NCBI GenBank assembly: GCA_963696405.1
Contig: CAVOJY010000006.1
Coordinates: 868,001-932,000 of the forward strand
From: CAVOJY01 sp963696405
Lineage (GTDB): Bacteria > Chloroflexota > Limnocylindria > Limnocylindrales > CSP1-4
DNA: 64,000 nucleotides
Direction: 5' to 3'
Under the pieces are notes generated by a model. That model had not been told where the DNA came from, searched no databases, and worked only from the letters and a program-made list of their open reading frames with translations. Below are positions 57,042 through 64,000 of this stretch, piece after piece. Position 1 is the first letter of the stretch. Each line of letters starts with the position of its first letter. The translations under genes and the position numbers were made by a program.

Positions 57042-57281
57042 ATGCGACGCGTCGGCTCGTACGAGGCGAAGACCCACCTCCCGCGCCTGCTTGATGAGGT
57101 GGCGGGCGGTGCGACGATCACGATCACGAAGCACGGCGTGCCCGTTGCCGTGCTCGTGCCACCGCTCGCGAGCGGCACTGTCTCGGTGCGGGAGGCCGCG
57201 GATGGGCTCCGTGCGTTCAGGGGACGCCACCGCCTCCGAGGCATGACGATTCGGCAGTTGATAGACGAAGGCCGGCGCTGA
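57042..57281 (+). CDS. Phd/YefM family antitoxin
   Basis: The 79-residue protein starts MRRVGSYEAKTHLPRLLDEV and continues GATITITKHGVPVAVLVPP, the DNA-binding fold of Phd/YefM. The C-terminal 35 residues, which would wrap around the toxin, are Arg-rich. Its TGA overlaps the toxin ATG as TGATG. It should repress its own promoter through the palindrome just upstream and neutralise the PIN-domain toxin. Confidence 0.9.
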   Translation: MRRVGSYEAKTHLPRLLDEVAGGATITITKHGVPVAVLVPPLASGTVSVREAADGLRAFRGRHRLRGMTIRQLIDEGRR

Positions 57282-57688
57282 TGTTCGTGATCGACGCCTC
57301 GGTCGCGCTCGCTTGGTGCTTCGAGGACGAGTCCAGTGTCGATGCGGACCGGGTCCTCGCTCGCTTGGAGCAGGAGGAGGCCCTCGCACCCGCCCACTGG
57401 CCGCTCGAGATCGCGAACGCCCTCCGCACGGCCGAACGACGTGGGCGGATGGAAGCCTCCGAGCTGCCACGGCTCCGCGTGCTCCTCGCAGCCCTGCCGG
57501 TCGAGATCGCCCCGATCGAGCTGACGACGGCGACCGGCGGGATCCTCGAGGCCGCGCGGACGTACGACCTCACCGCGTACGACGCGGCGTATCTCGACCT
57601 GGCTGCGATCCGTGGGCTGCCGCTCGCGACGGTCGACGAGCGGCTGCGCGCTGCCTGCGCGCGGGCAGGCGTCGAGGTCGTGACATGA
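57281..57688 (+). CDS. vapC: VapC-type PIN-domain ribonuclease toxin
   Basis: The 135-residue protein has the four PIN acidic residues in their usual places: D5 in MFVIDASVALAW, E43 in WPLEIANALRTAERRG, D101 in LTAYDAAYLDLA and D119 in PLATVDERLRAA. VapC toxins cleave tRNA or rRNA. It is coupled to the antitoxin gene by a TGATG overlap. Nothing indicates inactivation. Confidence 0.9.
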   Translation: MFVIDASVALAWCFEDESSVDADRVLARLEQEEALAPAHWPLEIANALRTAERRGRMEASELPRLRVLLAALPVEIAPIELTTATGGILEAARTYDLTAYDAAYLDLAAIRGLPLATVDERLRAACARAGVEVVT

Positions 57689-57746
57689 GGAGCGAACCCC
57701 GGCGCGGGTGACGGGGTCCGGCTGATATCAGCAGGTCGGGATTCCC

Positions 57747-58353
57747 CTATTCGCTGAAGCGCTCCTCCCGCCAGGGATCGGCCTCGTTGTGGTAGCCGTA
57801 GCGCTCCCAGAAGCCGGGCGAGTCGGCGGTGAGGAACTCGAGGCCGCGCAGCCACTTCGCGCTCTTCCAGAAGTAGCGCTTCGGGACGAAGAGGCGCAGC
57901 GGAAAGCCGTGTTCGGGCGCGAGCGGCTCGCCGCCGTAGGTGTCGGCCAGGAGGACGTCGTCGTCGGCCAGCACCTCGAGGGGCAGGTTCGTGGTGTAGC
58001 CCTGCTCGCAGTGGGCGATGACGTACCGGGCGGCGGGCTTCGGTTGCGCGCGCTCGAGGATCGCCCCGATCGGCACGCCGGCGAAGTCCACATCGAGCTT
58101 GCTCCACCGCGTGACGCAGTGGATGTCCGTGTGGACCGAGGTGTGAGGCAGCGCCTGGAACCCGGTCCAGTCGAGGGAGAACGGGTTCTCGACCTCGCCC
58201 CAGACCCGGAAGTCCCACGTGTCGCAGGTCGGCGCGCGGCACCGAGCCGTAATGCAGCACCGGGAACTTCTCGGTGACGTACTGGCCCGGCGGGACCCGC
58301 TTCTTCTGTTCGTCGGTCAGGCGGCGCCCGCCCATGAGTCGATCGAGCATCAT
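57747..58353 (-). CDS. Molybdopterin-dependent oxidoreductase, sulfite oxidase-like (one frameshift)
   Basis: A protein of about 202 residues with the sulfite oxidase (SUOX) molybdopterin fold: a start RLTDEQKKRVPPGQYVTEKF, then in a second frame HTDIHCVTRWSKLDVDFAGV (the molybdenum-binding cysteine), RYVIAHCEQGYTTNLPLEVL, GEPLAPEHGFPLRLFVPKRY and WERYGYHNEADPWREERFSE. The frame changes near 58235. No signal peptide is visible, unlike MsrP; this fits the cytoplasmic YuiH-like group. Substrate unknown. Confidence 0.8.
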
Positions 58354-58410
58354 GCCCTCTCTACGGATGACACCGAGCGGCGGATGGTACCGCGGCGACG
58401 CCCGGGCCGC

Positions 58411-58701
58411 TCAGGCGTCGTCCAGCGCCCGGTCGACGGCCCGCAGGATGAGTCGTGCGGCCTCTGGGCTCTTGCCGCCGAGCGCGGTCCCGTCCTGACC
58501 GGCGAGCACGAGCGAGAGATCGCGGAGGGCCTGGTCGAGCGCAGGCGTGCGCTGGAGGGCACTGCCGATGAACGCGCGCTCCAGCCGCTCGTTGACCAGG
58601 CGGGCGGCGTCGACCGCGTGGCCCTTGCCGGCGATGAGGCCGCGAACCTCGGCGCGGGCCTGGTCGGCGGCCGCTCCGGGCGTGGGGCTCGCCGGGGTCA
58701 C
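58411..58701 (-). CDS. Small helical protein, unknown function
   Basis: I do not recognise this 96-residue protein. It is almost entirely predicted helix (AADQARAEVRGLIAGKGHAV, DQALRDLSLVLAGQDGTAL, EAARLILRAVDRALDDA) with no cysteine or membrane segment. Its GTG start overlaps the stop of the GNAT gene upstream as GTGA, so the two are cotranslated. Confidence 0.6.
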   Translation of the reverse strand: MTPASPTPGAAADQARAEVRGLIAGKGHAVDAARLVNERLERAFIGSALQRTPALDQALRDLSLVLAGQDGTALGGKSPEAARLILRAVDRALDDA

Positions 58702-59366
58702 GGCCCCGGTTCCCTGTGCTGCGCCTGCCAGTCCTGATCGAGGATTCCCATGTGGATCTCGTCCCAGAAGCGGCCGTCCCTCCAGACCGCCTCGCGCGCC
58801 CGCCCCTCGATGATGAACCCGGCCTTCTCGTATGAGCGGATGGCTCGTTCGTTGAAGGCGAAGACGCTGAGGCCCACCCGGTGGACCCCAAGCCGCGTGA
58901 ACGCGTGCCCCACCATCAGCCGGGTCGCCTCGGTGCCGTACCCATGTCCCCAGGCCTCCGGCTCGCCGATCGTGATGTGGAACATGACACTGCGGTTGTC
59001 CGGGTCGAGCTGGCTGAAGGTGGTCGTCCCGATGAGGGCCTCGTCAGTCGCGCAGTGGATCGCGTACGCGAAGGAATCCGGGGAAATGAGCCGCGCGTTG
59101 AAGTAGGCCCGGACCTCCTCGTCGGTGACGGGGCCGACGTGGAAGCGGGTGAGCCGAGCAAGCTCGGGATCGCGATACCAGCGTGACACCGTTTCGAAGT
59201 GCTCCGGCCGGTGGGGCCGCAGGATGATCGATCGTCCGGCGATGACCTGCGGATGCCAGCTTTCTCGATCAAGCTCCCGTTCCGCCGGCGTGCGGCCATC
59301 GGCTCGCCGATCCCCGGTCTCCCGCGCCGGCTTCGACGGTGACAGGAAGCGCGTCCACCGGGTCAT
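58698..59366 (-). CDS. GNAT acetyltransferase, RimJ/RimL-like
   Basis: The 222-residue protein has a 40-residue polar start and a GNAT domain: IILRPHRPEHFETVSRWYRD, DEALIGTTTFSQLDPDNRSV, the acetyl-CoA loop EPEAWGHGYGTEATRLMVGH and NERAIRSYEKAGFIIEGRAR. It would acetylate a protein N terminus or a small amine. An upstream open frame continues past the start into the potassium channel gene, but that is a chance read-through of a frameshifted neighbour. ATG 59366 is preceded by GGCGGAG. Confidence 0.85.
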   Translation of the reverse strand: MTRWTRFLSPSKPARETGDRRADGRTPAERELDRESWHPQVIAGRSIILRPHRPEHFETVSRWYRDPELARLTRFHVGPVTDEEVRAYFNARLISPDSFAYAIHCATDEALIGTTTFSQLDPDNRSVMFHITIGEPEAWGHGYGTEATRLMVGHAFTRLGVHRVGLSVFAFNERAIRSYEKAGFIIEGRAREAVWRDGRFWDEIHMGILDQDWQAQHREPGP

Positions 59367-59400
59367 CGATCGCCGCTCCGCCGAGGTCCGAGGTCGACCA

Positions 59401-60481
59401 TCACGCGTGCTCGCGCAGCCAGGCGAGCACGGATGCGCTGCCGGAGACGATGAGGCTCTCGCCGGCGGCCAGGGACCGGTCGGGACCGGGGTTCGCCTCG
59501 TATTCGCCAGACTCGCGGACGATCGCCAGCGTGAAGATACCCTGGTCGCGCAGGTCGCCCACGGTGCTGCCGACGACGGAGCCACCGCCGGTCGCGGTGA
59601 CCTCCTCGAGCGCGAAGGCGAGATCACCGTGCGACAGCGCGGCGTCCACGAAGTCCACGACTCGGGGGCGCAGTGCCAGGCCGGCCAGCCGGTGGCCCGC
59701 CATGCCGTACGGCGACACGACCCGGTCGGCGCCTGCGCGGACGAGCCGGGCCTCCGCCCCGACCTGGTTCGCCCGGGCGACGACGAAGAGCTCCGGGTTG
59801 ATGGCCCGGGCCGAGAGGATGACGTAGATGTTCGCGGCATCCAATCGACGGTCGTGATGATTCCCCGCGCCCGCTCCAGGCCGGCGGCGCGGAGCGTCGC
59901 ATCGTCCGTCGCATCGCCGGCCACGACAAGGAACCCGTCGCGACGGGCCCGCTCGAGCGATTCGGGGATGTCGTCGATGATGACCACCGGCACACCCTCG
60001 TGGCGGAGTTGCCGGGCCACCGTCGAGCCGACGCGTCCGAAGCCGCAGAGGACGTAATGGTCGCGCAGCGTGTCGATCTCGCGAGTCATCCGCCGTGCCT
60101 CCCGTTTGCCGCTGGTCACCTCGACGACCATCGCCTCGGCGACGATGCCCACCAGGGCGAAGATGAGACCCACCCCCGACACCGCCAGCACCATCGTCCA
60201 GGCCTGGCCAGCCGTGTCGAGCGGGCGGACCTCCCGGAACCCCACCGTGGTGATCGTGATGACGGTCATGTACAGGGAGTCCCACGCTCCCCAGCCCTCG
60301 AGGAGGGCATAGCCTGCCGTGCCGGCGGCGATCCCACCGCGACCGCGACCAGCCAGAGCCGCACGTGCGACAGCCCGAAGGGCGAGCCCGACGCCTGCTC
60401 CTTCGCCGTGCCCCGGCCTGCCCCGGCGCGCCGCGTGACTTCCGGGCGCGCAGGCTGCCGGTCGGTCGCGAGGTCGCTCAC
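59401..60481 (-). CDS. Potassium channel with TrkA-N (RCK) domain, noncanonical filter (two frameshifts)
   Basis: The protein of about 360 residues has a two-helix pore module: VRLWLVAVAVGIAAGTAGYA, YMTVITITTVGFREVRPLDT, then AWTMVLAVSGVGLIFALVGI. A TrkA-N domain follows with HYVLCGFGRVGSTVARQLRH and GDATDDATLRAAGLERA, and a TrkA-C domain near the end. The selectivity filter reads T-V-G-F-R, not T-V-G-Y/F-G. Frame changes near 60335 and 59850. GTG 60481 is six bases after a TACAAT box. Confidence 0.8.
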
Positions 60482-60487
60482 GAGGGC

Positions 60488-60493
60488 ATTGTA
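60488..60493 (-). promoter_or_regulatory. -10 box of the potassium channel gene (leaderless)
   Basis: TACAAT on the minus strand is followed by GCCCTC and GTG 60481, again with six bases between box and start. Confidence 0.55.
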
Positions 60494-60561
60494 TGGCGGC
60501 CCGCGGCCGTCGCGACCTGCCGTCGCGGCCTGCAGCCGCGGCCTGCAGTCGCAGCAATCCC

Positions 60562-61404
60562 CTACCGCTCGACCGGAAGGTCCAGGCGCGATCCCCATTC
60601 CGCCCAGCCCGCGTCGTACACCGTCACGTCCTCGTGTCCGATCAACTCGAGGGCGAAGGCCACCTTCGTCGCCGCCACTCCCGTCGAGTCGTAGACGACG
60701 ACCCGCTTCCCCCGGCGTACCCCGGCGTTCGTCACCGCGCGCGCCAGCTGCCCGGCATCCCTGAAGCGGGCACTGCCGGTCTCGGTCACGAGGGATGCCG
60801 GGAGATTGACGGCGCCCGGGATGTGTCCCAGGCGGGCCGACCCGCCCTGGCTCCCGGCGTAGTCGGCGGGGCTGCGCGCGTCGACCAGCTCGAGATCGAG
60901 AGAGCCGAGCAGCGCCCTCACGTCCGTGGTGGAGAGGCGCCGACGCGGATCGACGCGCGGGGTGAAGGTGACGTGGTCGATCGGGTGCTGCGCGGTCGAG
61001 CTCGGCCGCCCGCTCTCCACCCAGGCCCCCCACCCGCCATCGAGGACCCGCACGGCCTGGAACCCGTAGGCCTGCAGGCTCCACCACGTGCGGCAGGCGA
61101 AGAGCGCACCCGCGTCGTCGTAGAGGACCGCCGCCATCCCGTCCCCGATCCCGGCTCGTCCCAGGGCGGCGACGATCTGCTCCGGCCCGGCGAGCTGGAA
61201 CGGGACCGAATCATCGGGATCGACGAGGTCGGCGGCCCAGTCGAGGTGGACGGCGCCGGGAACGTGGCCCGCCGCGAAGAGACGCTTTGCCGTGCCATCC
61301 GGGCGCCAGCGGCAGTCCACGATCCGCAGGCCGGCACGGGAGATGTTCTCGGCGACCCAGTCGGCGCTGGCGAGGAGCTCGGGCCTGGCATAGGCGGGGG
61401 GCAT
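60562..61404 (-). CDS. Tandem rhodanese-domain protein lacking the catalytic cysteine
   Basis: The 280-residue protein has two rhodanese domains like SseA/CysA sulfurtransferases: RIVDCRWRPDGTAKRLFAAG and HVPGAVHLDWAADLVDP in the first, LELVDARSPADYAG and LGHIPGAVNLPASLVT in the second. The active loop of the second domain reads VVVYDSTGVAAT, with aspartate 239 where sulfurtransferases have cysteine (usual pattern Y-C-x-x-G). Persulfide chemistry by the normal route is therefore not expected. It diverges from a class V aminotransferase through a palindromic promoter. Confidence 0.88.
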   Translation of the reverse strand: MPPAYARPELLASADWVAENISRAGLRIVDCRWRPDGTAKRLFAAGHVPGAVHLDWAADLVDPDDSVPFQLAGPEQIVAALGRAGIGDGMAAVLYDDAGALFACRTWWSLQAYGFQAVRVLDGGWGAWVESGRPSSTAQHPIDHVTFTPRVDPRRRLSTTDVRALLGSLDLELVDARSPADYAGSQGGSARLGHIPGAVNLPASLVTETGSARFRDAGQLARAVTNAGVRRGKRVVVYDSTGVAATKVAFALELIGHEDVTVYDAGWAEWGSRLDLPVER

Positions 61405-61408
61405 CGAC

Positions 61409-61421
61409 GGCTATCATAGCC
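61409..61421. promoter_or_regulatory. Palindromic bidirectional -10 element (rhodanese / aminotransferase)
   Basis: GGCTATCATAGCC is a perfect 6+1+6 palindrome. It gives TATCAT on the plus strand (61412-61417), eight bases before ATG 61426, and TATGAT on the minus strand (61418-61413), eight bases before ATG 61404. The arrangement is exactly symmetric and both messages would be leaderless. Confidence 0.65.
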
Positions 61422-61425
61422 GCCC

Positions 61426-62664
61426 ATGCTCGCGCCCCTTCCGCCCGCGGACAGCGAGAAGGTCGCCCTTCTGCGGGCCCAGCTCCCGGCGACCGACGCC
61501 GGCATCTACCTGGACACCGGCTGGGTGGGGCCGCTGCCGGCCGATACGGCGAGGGCGATGCGCGAGCTCGAGGACTTCGAGCTCCGGTACGGCCGGGCGA
61601 CACCCGATGCCCGGGAGGAGCTTCGCGGGCGCATGGACGAGGCGCGCGCGGTCGTCGCGGCGCTGCTTGGTGCCGACCCTGTGGCGATCGCCCTGACGCA
61701 TTCGACGACCGACGGCATGGGCGTCGCCGCGTGGGCCCTCGGCTGGCGGCCCGGTGACGAGATCGTGACCACGAGCCAGGAGCATGCGGGGGCACTCGCG
61801 CCGCTGACCACGATCCGTGACCGGTTCGGGGTGGCGCTGCGCTTTGCCGATATCGGCGACGGGGGCGACGACGAGCGGACGCTCGCGTCAATCGAGACGG
61901 AGTTGACCGGGCGGACGCGGCTCGTGGCGGTCCCTCACGTGACCTGGCTCACCGGCGCGGTCCTGCCGGTGGAGCGGATCGGGGAGCTGGCGCGCAGGCG
62001 GGGAGCGTGGCTCGCCGTGGACGGGGCCCAGGCGGCGGGGGCGATCCCGGTCGACATCCCGGCGCTGGGTGCCGACTTCTACGCACTGCCCGCCCAGAAG
62101 TGGCTCCTGGGGCCCGAGGGCATTGGCGCGCTCTGGGCCTCCCCGCGTGCCGTCGCCGAGGCTCGCCAGTCGGCCGCCGGCTTGCACAACTTCGAGTCCC
62201 TGCCGCCGTCCGGTGAGGCCAGCCGCTTCGCGGACGCGCGCCGGTTCGATGCCACCGGCTTCCACCGCCCGTCCGTCGGGGGGTTCGCCCGGAGTGTCGG
62301 CTGGCTCGAGATGCACGTCGGTCTCGACTGGGCCTTCGCCCGTGCCGCCCGGCTGGCCCGCTGGACGGCCGAGGCGCTGGCGGCCGTGCCGGGCGTGGAG
62401 GTGCTGACGCCGCGCGACCGAATGGCGACCCTGGTGGCCTTCCGTGTCACGGGGTGGACGCCGGGGGAGGCGATTAGGGTCCTGGCACGGCGTCACTTCG
62501 CAGTCCTGCGGACGCTTCTGCCCCTCCGGGCGCTCCGGGCGAGCGTCGGCTTCTTCAACACCGAGCCCGAGCTTGCCCGCTTCGTCGAGGGCGTCGCCGA
62601 GGTGGCGAGCCACACGCCCGATTCGCTTCCCGACCGCCCCGAGCTCGTGGTGCTGTCGGACTGA
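61426..62664 (+). CDS. Class V aminotransferase (cysteine desulfurase/isopenicillin epimerase-like)
   Basis: The 412-residue PLP enzyme has YLDTGWVGPLPADTARAMRE, IALTHSTTDGMGVAAWALGW, TSQEHAGALAPL, LAVDGAQAAGAIPVDIPALG and the PLP lysine in ALPAQKWLLGPEGIGALW. The order and spacing match the SufS-like/isopenicillin N epimerase-like branch of class V. No catalytic cysteine loop typical of SufS is apparent near the C terminus (VLRTLLPLRALRASVGFFNT), so desulfurase activity is uncertain. It shares a promoter region with the rhodanese gene. Confidence 0.87.
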   Translation: MLAPLPPADSEKVALLRAQLPATDAGIYLDTGWVGPLPADTARAMRELEDFELRYGRATPDAREELRGRMDEARAVVAALLGADPVAIALTHSTTDGMGVAAWALGWRPGDEIVTTSQEHAGALAPLTTIRDRFGVALRFADIGDGGDDERTLASIETELTGRTRLVAVPHVTWLTGAVLPVERIGELARRRGAWLAVDGAQAAGAIPVDIPALGADFYALPAQKWLLGPEGIGALWASPRAVAEARQSAAGLHNFESLPPSGEASRFADARRFDATGFHRPSVGGFARSVGWLEMHVGLDWAFARAARLARWTAEALAAVPGVEVLTPRDRMATLVAFRVTGWTPGEAIRVLARRHFAVLRTLLPLRALRASVGFFNTEPELARFVEGVAEVASHTPDSLPDRPELVVLSD

Positions 62665-62749
62665 GGAACCCGGGTCGGATGCGATCGCTGCACCGCCGGC
62701 CTTCTCGTGCTACCGTTCGCGGCTTTCCTGACATCCGAAGGAGACAGCG

Positions 62750-64000
62750 GTGGCCATGACGCATGAACTCCCTGGAACTGGGCTGGACGACGCAGCGATC
62801 CGCGTCTTTCGGCAGCGGGTGCGCGGCAGCGTCATTTCGCCGAGCGATGCGACGTACGACGAGGCTCGCCAGGTCTGGAACACGCGATACGATCGCCATC
62901 CGGCCCTGGTCGTGCGGCCGGCGACACGAGCGACATCGTGAGGACCGTGGCCTTCGCCGCCGAGACGCGGCTCCCGCTCGCGGTGCGCAGCGGGGGCCAC
63001 AGCCCCGCCGGCCACGGCAGCGGGGACGGTGCGATTGTGCTGGACCTGTCCAGCCATGCGGGAGCTGTCCATCGATGTCGCAGCGGCGTCTGCCTGGGCC
63101 GGGCCCGGGCTCACGGCGGGCGAATACACTGCCGCCGCCCACGAACACGGGCTGGTGACGCCGTTCGGTGACACGGGGTCGGTGGGGCTGGGCGGGCTGA
63201 CGCTGGGAGGGGGCATCGGCTACCTCGTGCGGAAACACGGCATGACCATCGACAACCTCCTGTCGATCGACGTCGTGACCGCCGACGGACGCGCTCTGAC
63301 TGCCAGCGCCGAAGAGGAGCCCGAGCTGTTCTGGGCTATGCGTGGTGGTGGGGGCAACTTCGGCATCGCGACCCGCCTCCAGTACCGGCTCCACACTGTC
63401 GATGGTGTATGGCGGGTTGCTGGTCCTGCCGGCGACGCGCGAGGTCGTGCGTGGTTCCTGCCCGTTGTTGCGAGCGCCCCCGACGAGCTCACGACCATCG
63501 GCGTCGTGTTCCACGCGCCGCCGATGCCGTTCCTCCCGCCCGAGACGCACGGGAAACTCGTCTTCGGCGTCATCGTCTGCTACGCGGGCGATCCGGCCGG
63601 CGGGAGGACAGGCGGTCGCGCCGCTCCGGGCGCTGGCCACCCCGCTGGCCGACACGCTGGGCCCGATGCCCTACCCGGCGTTGTTTGCGTTCACCGCGGA
63701 GGCCGGAAACCCCGGACCGTCGATGGTCCGCGCAATGTTCCTGCGCGACCTTTCGGATGGCAGGGGTGGATACGGTCCTGGAGCACATGCACCGCGCGAC
63801 ATCGCCGGCGGCCATGGCGCAGATCCGGGTCCTCGGGGGAGCCATGGCTCGCGTCGGCGATGGCGAGACGGCGTTTGCCCAACGCGGCCAGCGCATCATG
63901 TTCACGATCATCACGCCGTTCGTGCCGCCGGCCCCGGCGGAGGCCAATGCCGCATGGACCGAGGAGTCTCGCGAAGCGCGATCCGGCCGCGGGCGACCGG
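62750..64000 (+). CDS. BBE-type FAD-linked oxidase (partial, several frameshifts)
   Basis: The gene runs off the window. Its pieces match berberine bridge enzyme-like oxidases of the VAO family: AIRVFRQRVRGSVISPSDAT, YDEARQVWNTRYDRHPALVV, LAVRSGGHSPAGHGSGDGAI with the FAD-linking histidine, TPFGDTGSVGLGGLTLGGGI and FWAMRGGGGNFGIATRLQYR. Frame changes occur near 62925, 63060, 63400, 63590 and 63760. GTG 62750 follows AAGGAG. The enzyme would oxidise an alcohol, sugar or similar small molecule. Confidence 0.8.

Noticed and set aside
58698..60557. A GNAT acetyltransferase fused to a potassium channel
   Set aside because: The channel is frameshifted; its true C-terminal domain lies in another frame and ends at 59401, and the GNAT gene has its own start at 59366.

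Overview
The window reads as a very GC-rich bacterial chromosome (visibly about 70% G+C, with strong G/C preference at third codon positions). It carries no rRNA, tRNA, CRISPR array, phage or insertion sequence that I can recognise. Three features suggest an uncultured lineage of Chloroflexota (Limnocylindria-like) or, less likely, Actinomycetota: a GuaB3-type IMP dehydrogenase relative, a DarA-type PII-like protein beside thymidylate kinase, and many genes whose start codon lies only 6-9 bases after a TAnnnT -10 box (leaderless transcription). The lineage is an inference; no marker gene settles it. About twenty genes are broken by single-base insertions or deletions, including essential ones such as guaA and murJ, and none by an isolated nonsense change. 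I read most of these as assembly or read errors, not decay.

Layout. 1-13 kb: end of tmk, a degenerate GGDEF protein, darA, guaB3, an LCP cell-wall ligase divergent from murJ, guaA, a zinc-ribbon/membrane-protein/CPBP protease run, and radC. 13-18 kb: a PPOX flavoprotein, mreB and mreC, a UDP-glucose dehydrogenase and an SDR. 18.6-26.6 kb: two large secreted proteins sharing an Ig/SH3/C-terminal cassette, one with a caspase-like head and one with a GH18 head, then two glycosyltransferases and a beta-helix-like membrane protein. 26.7-36.3 kb: an operon with all five enzymes expected for UDP-2,3-diacetamido-2,3-dideoxy-mannuronate (WbpD, E, B, A and I order), followed by three tandem glycosyltransferases. 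36.3-43 kb: an ATP-dependent DNA ligase, a Wzt/Wzm-type polysaccharide ABC exporter and two more glycosyltransferases.

43-64 kb is mixed housekeeping and accessory content: a PAS protein, aspartate ammonia-lyase, an MFS transporter, an ABC-2 drug/peptide exporter with a PLDc_N-type small protein, flavin reductase, alpha/beta hydrolase, thiolase, an A-type Fe-S carrier, a HerA-like ATPase, MscL with a zinc-ribbon tail, a Lon-N domain protein, a broken RelE/ParE toxin, a Phd/VapC toxin-antitoxin pair with a palindromic operator, a molybdopterin oxidoreductase, a GNAT acetyltransferase, a TrkA-N potassium channel, a rhodanese lacking its cysteine divergent from a class V aminotransferase, and a BBE-type FAD oxidase cut by the window end.

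How it fits together. The central 13-43 kb is an envelope island: cell shape (MreBC), lipid carrier flipping and wall-polymer attachment (MurJ, LCP), activated uronic acids (UDP-glucose dehydrogenase and the ManNAc3NAcA pathway), polymer assembly (at least seven glycosyltransferases), export (Wzm/Wzt-like ABC) and secreted wall-associated proteins. Promoters are often divergent and compact; two are near-perfect palindromes that place a -10 box on each strand.
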